Assembly (NCBI RefSeq): GCF_004121075.1
Contig: NZ_RHLN01000005.1
Location: forward strand, 1-64,000
DNA: 64,000 bases
Direction of reading: 5' to 3'
Source: Lutibacter sp. HS1-25
GTDB taxonomy: Bacteria; Bacteroidota; Bacteroidia; Flavobacteriales; Flavobacteriaceae
Positions 1-9,572 of the stretch are shown piece by piece. The notes under the pieces were generated by a model. That model was not told the origin of the DNA and made no database searches. It saw only the letters and a list, made by a program, of their open reading frames with translations. The translations under genes and the position numbers were made by a program. Position 1 is the stretch's first letter; each line of letters begins with the position of its first letter.

Positions 1-515
1 AAAAAGCCATCAGAAACAGTGTAAGTAAAAGTATCTTCACCAGTAAAATCAGCTTTAGGAGTGTAAGAGAACAAACCATCCGATTTTAAAACAATTGTTC
101 CACCTTTAGTAGTAGAGAAAGTTCCAGCAGTAACGGTTAAAGCATCACCATCTACATCAGAATCATTTTTCAATAAACTTACCGTTGCATTGAATACCGT
201 ATTTTCAGGAGTTGAAATTTGATCATTAGTAGCCACAGGAGCCACATTTACATTGCTTACTGTGATAGTTAAAATTGCTGTTGAAGTTAAAAAGCCATCA
301 GAAACAGTGTAAGTAAAAGTATCTTCACCAGTAAAATCAGCTTTAGGAGTGTAAGAGAACAAACCATCCGCTTTTAAAACAATTGTTCCACCTTTAGTAG
401 TAGAGAAAGTTCCAGCAATCACAGTTAAAGCATCACCATCTACATCTGAATCATTTGCTAATAAACTTACCGTTGCATTGAATACCGTATTTTTAATTGC
501 AGATATAGAATCGTT
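1..515 (-). repeat. Tandem 288-bp coding repeat
   Basis: The segment from 1 reappears at 289 with period 288 bp (96 codons) and only a handful of base differences, for example gat versus gct in the codon at about 80/368 and gcagta versus gcaatc near 130/418. It encodes the Ig/cadherin-like repeat of the secreted protein. More copies probably lie to the left of the window. The near identity at DNA level points to recent duplication or gene conversion. Confidence 0.9.
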
Positions 516-2528
516 AACAGCTAGCGGCGCATTTGATATATTGTCATTTTTTTTTTTGAACAGCATTTTTGAGGTAAATGGTTCAAGTGAAAAACTAGAA
601 GGGCTATATGTACCATTTACGTCGACATAACTCTCAGAAAGGTTAATTACTTTGGAATTTCCTGTGCCGTTAAGAGGAAGTGACATCCAATCTTTATAAT
701 TTGATTGTGTTTTAGAATCTAAAGCAATTGGAGCAGTTTTTGTAAGTAAATCAAGTTTGTGGTTAGATCTCCACTGAGTTAGTGTGTACTGGTATGCAGC
801 GTAACCACTACCATTATTATACCATAATTTTATAATATTACCCGTTGTGTAAGGAGTACAGTAATAATTGTTTTCAAAAGTGTTTTTCAAAAAATCACCA
901 TTTTGTGAATGAGCAAACAATATTAATTGAGAAGTGTTGGTTGTAACTAAAGTGTTATTTTTAATTGTACAGCCTGTGATAGTATTTGGATGTAAAGAAT
1001 CATTGTATAAAAACATTTGATACATCCCCGCGTTAAATATGGTATTGAATTGAGCATCTATATTGTTAGCGTTGTGAAGATATATCCCAGTTGTAGCTAC
1101 ATTACTTACTGTATTGTATTTAATTTCAACGTTATTTGTTCCATCATCCATATAAATACCATTTGCAGAAGCTTTTTTATCTGAACTTCCTTCTGCGGCA
1201 CCTACACCATTAGAAACTATATTGTAAAGTACTTTTGAAGGTCTGGTATTTGGGTATTTATCAATACCATCATAAGTGTAAATCCCAGAACCGTCATCTA
1301 AAACAGAACAATAATTATCAACTGTATTATGTTGTACTGAAGCATTATCTCCTTTCCAAGAAATTCCAATATAGCCAAGGTTTTTTAATATATTATTTTC
1401 AAAAATAGCATTAGATCCGTCGATACTAAAAGCTGCAGTTGCAGAAACTCCAGAAATTCCCATTCCAGCGACTAAAGAAATTTTTTCTACAAGATTATTA
1501 GAAATATTAGCACTTTGATAGTTGTTTCTAGATGCAACACCATTTGCGTAAAGGTCGTGAATGTGATTTCCAGTTATTGTAGCATTTGTTCCTGTTTCTA
1601 AATGTATACCTCTTCCTCCAGAATAGGCCAGTTCACAATTTTTAACTTCAATATAATTACAAGCTTTTTCTGAAATAAGATTTACACCTGCACCTTTTAA
1701 ACTTAAATTGATAATTGAAATATAATGACTGTAATAATTTAAGCTAATGAGGTTGTCGTGTCCTGTAATTTTTATATCCAAAGTATTTGGATCTATTGTT
1801 GAATAAATACTTAACAATCTTGTGGTTTTGTTAAAACTCCATTCACCTTGAACGGTACATGCTTTTGGGTCGTGTTGAAAGAAAAAACCACCATTTACTC
1901 TTGATTGATAAGATGTTGCAGTTTTCAATGTTACACTACTACCTGAGTGGCTTGATATTTCTCTCATTTCAAAAACCCAAGGAACAGTTCTAATAACTGC
2001 TTCAGCACCAGTCCAATTAGGAGATGAAGGTAAGCTACTACTTGTAATAGAATTTGAAGTTGAACTATTTACTAAATAATAACCTTTATTAGGGGCATTT
2101 ACTTTTGGATATCTTCCTACTATTTGCGGAACTCCTTTAATTTGTAAAGCAGCAACTTGATGTGTTCCTGAAATTGTTTTAGACCAAATATTATTCCCTT
2201 TATTTACCCATCCAGATACAGGAATAAAACCAGAGATTATTGGTTTTGATCCAGATCCATAACTAGTAAAATTAATTGGAGAACCACTAGTTCCTGCAGT
2301 AGTAATTTCTAAACTACCATAAAATGTATCACCACTTTTAAATAACACAGCATCACCTGGACGTAATGTTTTTATAATTGAATTTAATTTTGAAATAGTT
2401 TTCCACGCTGTAGAAGCTGACTTCCCATCGTTACTGTCATTTCCAGTAGAAGATGAAATATAATAATCAGTTGCATATATGTTTACGAAGCATAATAGAA
2501 ATGCTATGCTTAAAAAGCCTTTTTTCAT
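1..2528 (-). CDS. Secreted right-handed beta-helix protein with tandem Ig/cadherin-like repeats (3' end outside window)
   Basis: The reading frame is open from an ATG at 2528 through to the window edge (842 codons seen, C-terminus missing). It starts with a signal peptide (MKKGFLSIAFLLCFVNIYA), followed by a stretch typical of surface polysaccharide-binding or lyase-like proteins (YYISSSTGNDSNDGKS, WKTISKL, LRPGDAVLFKSGDTF). About residues 200-560 are rich in short N/T-containing strands (NNTLV, NTF, GCTIKN) as in right-handed parallel beta-helices (DUF1565/pectate-lyase fold). From about residue 672 there are repeats of about 96 residues containing DVDGDALTV and DTFTYTVSDGF, the bacterial cadherin-like/tandem-95 type. 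The missing end probably carries a type IX secretion sorting domain (inference). No catalytic residues can be assigned, so enzyme versus adhesin is open. Confidence 0.85.
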   Translation of the reverse strand, partial: MKKGFLSIAFLLCFVNIYATDYYISSSTGNDSNDGKSASTAWKTISKLNSIIKTLRPGDAVLFKSGDTFYGSLEITTAGTSGSPINFTSYGSGSKPIISGFIPVSGWVNKGNNIWSKTISGTHQVAALQIKGVPQIVGRYPKVNAPNKGYYLVNSSTSNSITSSSLPSSPNWTGAEAVIRTVPWVFEMREISSHSGSSVTLKTATSYQSRVNGGFFFQHDPKACTVQGEWSFNKTTRLLSIYSTIDPNTLDIKITGHDNLISLNYYSHYISIINLSLKGAGVNLISEKACNYIEVKNCELAYSGGRGIHLETGTNATITGNHIHDLYANGVASRNNYQSANISNNLVEKISLVAGMGISGVSATAAFSIDGSNAIFENNILKNLGYIGISWKGDNASVQHNTVDNYCSVLDDGSGIYTYDGIDKYPNTRPSKVLYNIVSNGVGAAEGSSDKKASANGIYMDDGTNNVEIKYNTVSNVATTGIYLHNANNIDAQFNTIFNAGMYQMFLYNDSLHPNTITGCTIKNNTLVTTNTSQLILFAHSQNGDFLKNTFENNYYCTPYTTGNIIKLWYNNGSGYAAYQYTLTQWRSNHKLDLLTKTAPIALDSKTQSNYKDWMSLPLNGTGNSKVINLSESYVDVNGTYSPSSFSLEPFTSKMLFKKKNDNISNAPLAVNDSISAIKNTVFNATVSLLANDSDVDGDALTVIAGTFSTTKGGTIVLKADGLFSYTPKADFTGEDTFTYTVSDGFLTSTAILTITVSNVNVAPVATNDQISTPENTVFNATVSLLKNDSDVDGDALTVTAGTFSTTKGGTIVLKSDGLFSYTPKADFTGEDTFTYTVSDGF

Positions 2529-2757
2529 TTTGGTTGGGGTTAGGAGGGGACTGTGGGGAATCTACATAATTTATTTTTTTGATATTTAAGTTTGAAACAA
2601 TTATAAAATAACTTAATTGTAACTTTTAAATGATTAAAGTTGAGTCGATTTTAACTTCAGGAAGTAAGAGAAGTTTAATTAGGTGGTATTTGGCTTTTCA
2701 TAATAATATATTTTAGGGGTTAGGGGTTTAATAATCAAAACAATATGTTTTATACTG

Positions 2758-2787
2758 CAAATATAAATAGACATGTTTAATACGCAA
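2758..2787 (-). promoter_or_regulatory. Flavobacterial promoter for the beta-helix gene
   Basis: On the minus strand TTG (2787-2785) is followed after 19 nt by TATATTTG (2765-2758), a full match to the Bacteroidetes TTG/TAnnTTTG consensus. Transcription would begin near 2753 and leave a leader of about 225 nt that contains several C4 runs before the ATG at 2528. Confidence 0.6.
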
Positions 2788-3518
2788 AATATTTTACCAT
2801 TTATTTTAAAAAAATTACCATTTATTTATGTTTTAACTCCTTTTGTATGTGTCAGTTAACTATCTTACTCTAAGTCGTTACTTAACAATTAATGGTAGTT
2901 TGACTGTACTATTACGTAATAACTTTAATATTTATATTTTAGTATAAATCTTGAATTTATGTAGTTATTTTTTTTAATCACACTTTAAATACTGAAAATA
3001 CATAGGTTCTGTGAAATAACAATATAGATATAAGATTGTAGGATTGTTAAAAAGAAGATTCAAAATTTTTATTTTTCAATTTGAATTTATTGAAAAAATG
3101 TATTTTTCATAAATAACAACTTAATTAATTAATAATTTCAGTTATTTTTTTTTAATTAGAAATATATATCTATATTTGCTATAACAATTTAACTCATTGA
3201 AATTAAAATTTTTTATTGAGTTTGTTACCCCACAAAAATAAGATGTTTTAATTTGAATGAAAATTTTGAAGTTAACATCACCCCACATTAATTTTTAAAA
3301 AATTTATTACCCCACGATTTTAGTATTTATCCCCATATTTACTAAACAATTACAGCTCTGTTTTTTTTGAGATGTAATATCTGTACACCCCAAGTTTATT
3401 TATTAAAATTTCATTTTCATTGTTTTTACTTTTATTAAATAAAAATAAATTCAATTGTAGAATTTGAATAGAAAGAATTAAATGCTTAAATGTATAAAAT
3501 ATTTAAAATTAGAATGTT

Positions 3519-3611
3519 ATGGAAACTTTAAGAGTAACTTTATCAATAGTATTATTTGTTGCGTCTGTATTAATATTTTTGGGCTTTTTAGCTAGAATAA
3601 TGATTTATTAA
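3519..3611 (+). CDS. Possible 30-residue single-pass membrane peptide
   Basis: An ATG at 3519 opens 30 codons ending in TAA. The peptide starts METLRVTLSIVLFVASVLIF and is one hydrophobic helix with basic residues on both sides (R5 and R26), so it would be a single-span inner-membrane peptide. It lies in an otherwise empty spacer and is followed about 90 nt later by a terminator-like hairpin. There is no family assignment. A hydrophobic short frame can arise by chance in T-rich DNA, so this is tentative. Confidence 0.3.
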   Translation: METLRVTLSIVLFVASVLIFLGFLARIMIY

Positions 3612-3698
3612 TTTTTATTGACTTAACTGTAATTAGAAACCGATTATATATTTGCAAATTCAATTATTTAAGAAATTTGCACATGATACTTAATTTTT

Positions 3699-3736
3699 AA
3701 AAAAAAATGTAGTTTTTTTAAGCTACATTTTTTTTT
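3699..3736 (+). terminator. Hairpin with A/T arms, terminator-like
   Basis: The arms AAAAAAAAATGTAG (3699-3712) and CTACATTTTTTTTT (3723-3736) pair over 14 bp around a 10-nt loop and end in a T run. It could end a transcript of the small peptide or a short RNA starting after the TATATTTG element at 3647-3654, or sit in the leader of the rml operon. Confidence 0.5.
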
Positions 3737-3873
3737 AAAGATTTTTTTTTAAATATAACATAAAAATAATTACATATTACAGTGTGTTGTTTTCATTTTA
3801 ATATATTTTTGTTAAAATCAAATATTTATTAATAATATTGATATTTAATAAAGTACTTACAAACTAAACAATT

Positions 3874-4767
3874 ATGAAAGGAATTATATTAGCAGGCGGA
3901 TCAGGTACAAGGTTGTATCCACTAACCAAAGGAACTTCTAAACAGTTATTGCCAATTAGTGATAAGCCAATGATTTATTATCCACTGTCTGTACTAATGC
4001 TTGCCGGAATTAGAGAAGTTTTAATAATCTCAACACCAATAGATTTACCACGATTTGAACAATTATTAGGAGATGGAGCAGATTTGGGAATGAAATTTAG
4101 TTATAAAGAGCAGCCATCTCCTGATGGTTTAGCTCAAGCCTTTATCATTGGAGAAGAATTCATTGGAGATGATAATGTTTGCTTGATATTGGGTGATAAT
4201 ATTTTTTATGGTTATGGTTTTTCAAAAATATTGGAAAATGCTGTAAAAGGTGTGGAAAATAATGGTAATGCAACTGTATTTGGATATTATGTGAAAGACC
4301 CAGAACGATATGGTGTTGTACAATTTGATGCTAAAGGAAATGCTTTGAGTATTGAAGAAAAACCTGAGAATCCTAAAAGTCATTTTGCAGTAGTTGGTCT
4401 CTATTTCTACCCAAATAGTGTTGTTGAAATAGCTAAAAATGTAAAGCCAAGTAAGCGAGGAGAATTGGAAATTACTTCAGTTAATCAAAAATATCTTTTA
4501 GATGCTAACTTGAAGGTTGAAATTATGGGAAGAGGATTTGCTTGGTTGGATACAGGTACGCACGAAAGTTTGTTAGAAGCATCAAACTATGTACAAGCCA
4601 TTGAGCATAGACAAGGATTAAAAATTGCCTGTATTGAAGAAATTGCATACGAAAAAGGGTACATTAATAAAGAACAATTGTTAGTACTTGCCGAACCTTT
4701 AAAAAAGAATGGTTATGGACAGTATTTAATAGAATTAGCAAAAGAGAAATCAATTTATGAAGTTTAA
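3874..4767 (+). CDS. rmlA: Glucose-1-phosphate thymidylyltransferase
   Basis: Makes dTDP-glucose from glucose-1-phosphate and dTTP, the first step to dTDP-rhamnose, in the cytoplasm. The 297-residue protein has the normal family length. The nucleotide-binding loop GGSGTRLYP lies at residues 8-16, LGDNIFYG at about 106-113 binds metal and base, and EEKPENP at about 161 and the [10 protein letters not shown] segment near residue 220 complete the active site. It overlaps rmlC by 11 bp and opens the polysaccharide locus. A TATTTTTG element at 3804-3811 may be its promoter, although a good -33 TTG is lacking. Confidence 0.97.
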   Translation: MKGIILAGGSGTRLYPLTKGTSKQLLPISDKPMIYYPLSVLMLAGIREVLIISTPIDLPRFEQLLGDGADLGMKFSYKEQPSPDGLAQAFIIGEEFIGDDNVCLILGDNIFYGYGFSKILENAVKGVENNGNATVFGYYVKDPERYGVVQFDAKGNALSIEEKPENPKSHFAVVGLYFYPNSVVEIAKNVKPSKRGELEITSVNQKYLLDANLKVEIMGRGFAWLDTGTHESLLEASNYVQAIEHRQGLKIACIEEIAYEKGYINKEQLLVLAEPLKKNGYGQYLIELAKEKSIYEV

Positions 4768-5329
4768 AAGAACCAATATTAAAGATGTTGTAATTTGTGA
4801 GCCTAATGTTAGAGGCGATGATAGGGGGTATTTTGTAGAAACATTTAGACAAGATAAATTGGAAGATTTTTTAGGGTATAAAATCAATTTTTGTCAGGAT
4901 AATGAATCAAAATCTTCTTTTGGAGTTTTGAGAGGAATGCATTATCAATTACCTCCATTTGCACAAACTAAATTAGTTAGGGTTATAAAAGGTAAAGTGT
5001 TAGATGTTGCTGTAGATATTAGAAAAGGATCTTCAACATTTGGTAAATATGTTGCTATAGAATTATCTGAAGAAAATAAAAAACAATTATTGATTCCAAG
5101 AGGGTTTGCTCACGGTTTTATAGTTTTAAGTGATGAAGCTATTTTAGCGTATAAAGTAGATAATTATTACAGTCCAAATCATGATAGGGGATTTGCTTTT
5201 GATGATAAAACAATAGGCATTGATTGGCAATTGATTACAAAAGATTTACAACTGTCTCAAAAAGATGCGCAACAACCTTTATTTAAAGATGTGGAGTATT
5301 TTGATAATAAAATAAATTTATATGTATAA
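4757..5329 (+). CDS. rmlC: dTDP-4-dehydrorhamnose 3,5-epimerase
   Basis: Epimerises dTDP-4-keto-6-deoxyglucose at C3 and C5. It is a 190-residue cupin of the normal RmlC length. The catalytic His is in LRGMHYQ (H62), the basic dyad and acid partner lie in the [10 protein letters not shown] strand, and PRGFAHGF is the conserved C-terminal half motif. The start overlaps rmlA and the end overlaps rmlD by 8 bp, so the three are translated as a coupled unit. rmlB, which makes its substrate, is not in the window. Confidence 0.96.
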   Translation: MKFKRTNIKDVVICEPNVRGDDRGYFVETFRQDKLEDFLGYKINFCQDNESKSSFGVLRGMHYQLPPFAQTKLVRVIKGKVLDVAVDIRKGSSTFGKYVAIELSEENKKQLLIPRGFAHGFIVLSDEAILAYKVDNYYSPNHDRGFAFDDKTIGIDWQLITKDLQLSQKDAQQPLFKDVEYFDNKINLYV

Positions 5330-6179
5330 TATATTGGTTACAGGAGCAAATGGGCAATTGGGTTCAGAAATAAGAGAGCTTGCATCTAATTATAAAAATT
5401 ATACGTTTTTGTTTACAGATGTTGCTGAATTAGACATTACAAATCATAAAATTGTTGAAGATTTTATCAAGGTCAATAACATAAATACAATTTTTAATTG
5501 TGCAGCTTATACAGCTGTTGATAAAGCTGAAAGTGATACTGAGATAGCTGATAAAATAAATAATTTAGCAACTGAAAATTTTGCAAGAATTGCGAAAGAA
5601 AAAAAAATAAAGTTGATTCACATATCAACAGATTATGTTTTTGATGGTATTTCTAATATACCATATAAAGAAAATGTGATTCCAAATCCGCAAAGTGTTT
5701 ATGGAAAAACAAAGCTAGATGGTGAAAATGCGATGTTAAAAATAAATCCAGAGAATTCCATCATAATCAGAACATCTTGGGTTTATTCTAGTTTTGGTAA
5801 TAATTTTGTAAAAACAATGTTGCGTTTAGGAAATGAAAGAGATGAACTAAATATTGTAGCAGATCAAATTGGTACTACAACTTATGCAAAAGATTTAGCT
5901 ACTGTAATGCTTGAAATTTTACCAAAAATAAAAAATGAAACGGTGGAGATATTTCATTTTTCAAATGAAGGTGTTTGTAGTTGGTTCGATTTTGCGAAAG
6001 CTATTTTTGAATTAAAAGAAATCTCTATTAAATTAAATCCTATTGAGTCAACTCAATATCCAACACCAGCTAAAAGACCATATTATAGTGTGTTAAGTAA
6101 AAATAAAATTAAAGAAAAATATCAAATAGAGATTCCGTATTGGAAAGATAGTTTGATTGAATGTTTAAATAAAATTTAA
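5322..6179 (+). CDS. rmlD: dTDP-4-dehydrorhamnose reductase
   Basis: Reduces the 4-keto intermediate with NAD(P)H to give dTDP-L-rhamnose. The 285-residue short-chain dehydrogenase has the nucleotide loop GANGQLGSE at residues 8-16, the STDYVFDG segment at 102-109 and the catalytic Y127-x3-K131 in VYGKTK. It overlaps rmlC and is followed after 2 nt by the flippase gene. Its presence implies L-rhamnose in the polymer, which fits the DUF1972 rhamnosyltransferase-like genes downstream. Confidence 0.95.
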   Translation: MYNILVTGANGQLGSEIRELASNYKNYTFLFTDVAELDITNHKIVEDFIKVNNINTIFNCAAYTAVDKAESDTEIADKINNLATENFARIAKEKKIKLIHISTDYVFDGISNIPYKENVIPNPQSVYGKTKLDGENAMLKINPENSIIIRTSWVYSSFGNNFVKTMLRLGNERDELNIVADQIGTTTYAKDLATVMLEILPKIKNETVEIFHFSNEGVCSWFDFAKAIFELKEISIKLNPIESTQYPTPAKRPYYSVLSKNKIKEKYQIEIPYWKDSLIECLNKI

Positions 6180-6181
6180 AA

Positions 6182-7546
6182 TTGAAAGAACTAATTTCAA
6201 AAATTTATAGCAAACTTGGGATAAAAAGTCAACGTACCCAAGGTATAACAAAACATGTGTTACTCTCTTTTATTTATAGGGGAGGAAGCATAGCTTCAAG
6301 TTTTTTATTAGTTCCGTTAACAATTAATTATTTAGATACCGAAAATTACGGAATTTGGTTAACGCTAAGTTCTTTTATAGGTTGGTTTGCATTTTTTGAT
6401 ATTGGTCTTGGACATGGTTTAAGAAACAAGTTTTCCGAATCTAAAGCACAAGATAAATTAGAACTAGCTCAAGCTTATGTTAGTACAGCTTATTTTACTA
6501 TTGGCAGCATTTGTTTAGGTTTAATTTTTCTCTTTTTAGGACTCAATTCTTTTGTAGATTGGACAGTAGTTTTTAATACCGACAGATCATTACAAACACA
6601 GTTAAGTATTTTAATGCCTGTGGTTTTTTCTTTTTTCTGTTTACAAATGGTTGTAACCTTAATAACCACTATTTATATTGCAGATCAAAAACCATCTGTA
6701 CAAGGTAAGGTTGGTTTTTTTACCCAAGTAAGTTCATTAATATTTATTTACTTATTAACACAAACAAATGAAAGTTCATTACTAATATTTGGAACTATTT
6801 TTTCGGCTTTACCAGTTATTATATTATTGTTTTTGAATTTTTTCGCATTTTCTAAAACATATAAAGATTTTAAGCCTAAATTTTCTTTATGGAAAAAAAT
6901 CTACCTTAAAGATATTTTTGGTTTAGGGTTTAAATTTTTCATCATTCAAATGTGTGGAATTATATTGTTTTCAACAGATAACTTAATTATTTCAAATATT
7001 TTTAATCCAGAAAAAGTAGTTCCGTATAATATAGCATTTAAGTATTTTAGTGTTGCAAATATGGTTGCTTCTATTATTTTAATGCCTTATTGGTCTTCTA
7101 TTTCTGAAGCATTTACAAAAGGAGAGTACGATTGGATAAAAAAATCTATGAACAGCTTGATTAAAATAACATTTGGTCTAATCGGATTGTTGTTTGTGAT
7201 GCTAATTGTTTCACCAATAGTGTATAAAATTTGGATTGGTGATAGTGTAATAATTTCGTTTACATTGTCTATTTTTATGGCGTTGTATTTTGCTGTTACT
7301 ATTTTTTATGGACCTTATACTTATTTTATTAATGGAACAGGAAAAGTAACAATTCAGTTATACTCATTATTAGCAACTGCTATAATAAATATACCATTGT
7401 CAATATTTTTGGCAAAAAATTTAAATTTAGGGGTAACAGGTGTTATTTTGGCAACTATTATTTGTTTAATACCACATGTTATTTTATCACCGTTACAATA
7501 TTTAAAAATAATAAATCATCGTGCTTATGGGATTTGGAATAAATAA
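6182..7546 (+). CDS. Polysaccharide flippase, Wzx family
   Basis: A 454-residue polytopic membrane protein with about 12-14 hydrophobic helices. It belongs to the MATE/MOP polysaccharide translocase group, which moves undecaprenyl-linked repeat units across the inner membrane. The N-terminal YRGGSIASSFLLVPLTINYL segment and ENYGIWLTLSSFIGWFAFFD are typical of Bacteroidetes Wzx proteins. The only suitable start is the TTG at 6182, two nt after the rmlD stop; there is no upstream ATG in frame. Its end overlaps the acetyltransferase gene, so it is part of the same transcript. Function is by family and context. Confidence 0.9.
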   Translation: MKELISKIYSKLGIKSQRTQGITKHVLLSFIYRGGSIASSFLLVPLTINYLDTENYGIWLTLSSFIGWFAFFDIGLGHGLRNKFSESKAQDKLELAQAYVSTAYFTIGSICLGLIFLFLGLNSFVDWTVVFNTDRSLQTQLSILMPVVFSFFCLQMVVTLITTIYIADQKPSVQGKVGFFTQVSSLIFIYLLTQTNESSLLIFGTIFSALPVIILLFLNFFAFSKTYKDFKPKFSLWKKIYLKDIFGLGFKFFIIQMCGIILFSTDNLIISNIFNPEKVVPYNIAFKYFSVANMVASIILMPYWSSISEAFTKGEYDWIKKSMNSLIKITFGLIGLLFVMLIVSPIVYKIWIGDSVIISFTLSIFMALYFAVTIFYGPYTYFINGTGKVTIQLYSLLATAIINIPLSIFLAKNLNLGVTGVILATIICLIPHVILSPLQYLKIINHRAYGIWNK

Positions 7547-8213
7547 AATATTAAGTAACTATGGTCCGTTAGGAATTGCGCGCAATATTAAGCGTAGCTT
7601 GGATTTAAGAAAATATAAAAATCTTAATTTAAGACTTCCACTTAAATACGGAATAAGCAATACTGTTTTTGGAAAAAATAATTGTATTGGTGAAAGTGTT
7701 ATGATTTCAAATTCAAAAATTGGAGATTATACTTATATCAATAACAATACAGTTATACAAGATACTACTATTGGTAAATTTTGCTCAATTGGAGAAAATG
7801 TTAGAATGGTATTAGGTACTCATCCTATAAATTTTGTTTCAACACATCCTGCATTTTACTCTAATAATAAGCAATTTAAGACTTTTTCAGACAAAACATA
7901 TATTGAAGAGTTTAAAGGTGTAACTTTAGGTAATGATGTTTGGGTTGCAGATGGTGCTGTAATTATGGGAGGGGTTACAATTGGTAACGGAGCTATTGTT
8001 GCGGCTAGATCAGTTGTAACAAAAGATGTAGAACCATTTTCTATTGTTGGTGGTGTGCCAGCAAAACATATTAAATACCGTTTTGATAAAGAAACGATCG
8101 ATAAAATTAATAATTTAGAATGGTGGAATTGGGATGAAAGTATTTTTTTAGAAAAGTTTAAAATTTTTCAGGATACTCAAGAGTTTATTAAACATTTTTC
8201 TAATCATAAATAA
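7527..8213 (+). CDS. Left-handed beta-helix O-acetyltransferase (CatB/WbbJ type)
   Basis: The protein consists largely of hexapeptide repeats (ISNSKIGDYTYI, TTIGKFCSIGENV, GVTIGNGAIVAARSVV), the fold of acetyl-CoA dependent sugar acetyltransferases. The catalytic His is probably in LGTHP, and the closing SIVGGVPAKHIKYRF is a hallmark of the CatB/maltose-acetyltransferase group. It would acetylate a sugar of the repeat unit. I chose the ATG at 7527; a GTG at 7521 in the same frame is possible. The start lies inside the end of the flippase gene, suggesting translational coupling. Confidence 0.88.
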   Translation: MGFGINKILSNYGPLGIARNIKRSLDLRKYKNLNLRLPLKYGISNTVFGKNNCIGESVMISNSKIGDYTYINNNTVIQDTTIGKFCSIGENVRMVLGTHPINFVSTHPAFYSNNKQFKTFSDKTYIEEFKGVTLGNDVWVADGAVIMGGVTIGNGAIVAARSVVTKDVEPFSIVGGVPAKHIKYRFDKETIDKINNLEWWNWDESIFLEKFKIFQDTQEFIKHFSNHK

Positions 8214-8263
8214 TATTTTAAATTACGAATAAAATTATTGCTTTTTAATATCTAGGTTTTTCA

Positions 8264-9526
8264 ATGAAAATTAATATATACATAAAATATTTTTTGTTTT
8301 TATATTTACTTGCTATTTCAAGTTTTGAATTCTTTTATAGAGTAAATCAGCTAGCTATATATTTATTATTTCCATTGGTCACATTTGGTTTTTTCTATTA
8401 TCAAAAAAAAATTGACTACACGGTGTTTTTAGTTATACTGCCTTTTATGTTGGTATATATGCTGCAAACATTTTTATTTGGAAGTCCTTTTTATTTTGCA
8501 TTAACATTAGGTATTCGGCTAATTACCATATACTTTACTGTTAAATTAATAGGGCAAGATTTTGTAAAAATATTTATTCAATCAATTAAAATAATTTCAA
8601 TAGTATCTTTGGCAATATGGTTATTTCAAACTTTTGGAGGATATGGAGTGTTAATGACTATTGCAAGTAAATTTAATAATTTAGGTGTTGAAGCAAATGA
8701 TGTTTTGGTTTTAAATCGTCCTTCTTTTATTATTTATACAATTCAAACATTAGATAAAGGACAGTTATTTGTGCGAAATTCTGGCCCTTTTTGGGAGCCA
8801 GGTTTATTTGCATTGTACTTAAATATTGTTTTATTTATAAATTTATTTATCAATAAAAAGATTTTCGATAAAACAAATCTGCTTTTTATAATATGTATTG
8901 TTACAAGTTTTTCAACAATGGGATTTGTAACATTAATATTAAATTTAACATTCGTAGCTCTTTTAAATAAAGCAGTTAGCTTACCTAAAAGAATTTTTAT
9001 GATAACTTTTTTAATTGTAAGTGTACCTATTATATTTTCTTTACCTTTTATGCACGACAAAATTGAAGAAAACTATAGCAAATCCAATTTAAGTTATTCT
9101 AGATTTGGAGCTGCTATTGTACATTGGAATATTGTGCAAGATTTTCCATACACAGGTATGCCATCGGGTGAAGAATTGATGTCCAAATTTTATAGTAAAT
9201 ATGCCAATAATATTTCACCTAACGGAATCACAGCAATGTTTACAAAGTATGGTGTTTTTGTTGGGTTTTTTTATTATTTTTTATTGTATAGGTGTTGCTT
9301 AACCATTATGGAATTATTAGGCGAAAAAAAGAAAGGTTATGCGCTATTTATTATTTTGGTAGTTGTATTGTTTTCTGAAACCCAAGGAGATCAACCAATG
9401 TACTGGGCCATAATTTTTTCGCAGTTCCCGTTGGAAAATTATTTAGTCAGATGGAAACAATATAAAAGAATAAAATTATACAATCGCTACTTGGAAAATA
9501 AGCGTTTAAGTTTAGCAAAAATTTGA
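8264..9526 (+). CDS. O-antigen/exopolysaccharide polymerase, Wzy-like
   Basis: The 420-residue protein has about 10-12 membrane helices and a large periplasmic loop in the middle containing RNSGPFWEPGLFALYLN, a motif common in Wzy-type polymerases of Bacteroidetes. The periplasmic loop near residues 270-330 (SRFGAAIVHWNIVQDFPYTGM) is also typical of the O-antigen ligase/polymerase superfamily. It would join repeat units at the periplasmic face. Sequence conservation in this family is low, so the call rests on topology, the motif and the flippase two genes upstream. Confidence 0.82.
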   Translation: MKINIYIKYFLFLYLLAISSFEFFYRVNQLAIYLLFPLVTFGFFYYQKKIDYTVFLVILPFMLVYMLQTFLFGSPFYFALTLGIRLITIYFTVKLIGQDFVKIFIQSIKIISIVSLAIWLFQTFGGYGVLMTIASKFNNLGVEANDVLVLNRPSFIIYTIQTLDKGQLFVRNSGPFWEPGLFALYLNIVLFINLFINKKIFDKTNLLFIICIVTSFSTMGFVTLILNLTFVALLNKAVSLPKRIFMITFLIVSVPIIFSLPFMHDKIEENYSKSNLSYSRFGAAIVHWNIVQDFPYTGMPSGEELMSKFYSKYANNISPNGITAMFTKYGVFVGFFYYFLLYRCCLTIMELLGEKKKGYALFIILVVVLFSETQGDQPMYWAIIFSQFPLENYLVRWKQYKRIKLYNRYLENKRLSLAKI

Positions 9527-9572
9527 TTTTTTGATTGTTAAAAATCATTTATCATTTAAAACAAAAAAATAA

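Larger units (their letters stand above)
2529..3873. other. Long AT-rich intergenic spacer
   Basis: This spacer separates the divergent beta-helix gene and polysaccharide locus. It holds the promoter at 2758-2787, a set of CCCC/CCCCAC tracts (3228, 3281, 3310, 3331, 3388), a possible 30-codon membrane peptide at 3519-3611, a hairpin at 3699-3736, and -7 like elements at 3171-3178, 3647-3654 and 3804-3811. No other protein-coding signal was seen. Confidence 0.6.

Noticed and set aside
1-515. CRISPR-like repeat array
   Set aside because: The unit is 288 bp long, in frame and codes for a known protein repeat; no short repeats or spacers are present.
3647-3654. Promoter for a small RNA at TATATTTG
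   Set aside because: No TTG at 17-20 nt upstream (only CTG), so I mention it as a hint and do not list it as a feature.
4664-4852. Small minus-strand frames inside rmlA/rmlC and similar antisense frames throughout the window
   Set aside because: They are T-rich mirror images of well-recognised genes, with no family motif and no starts or promoters.
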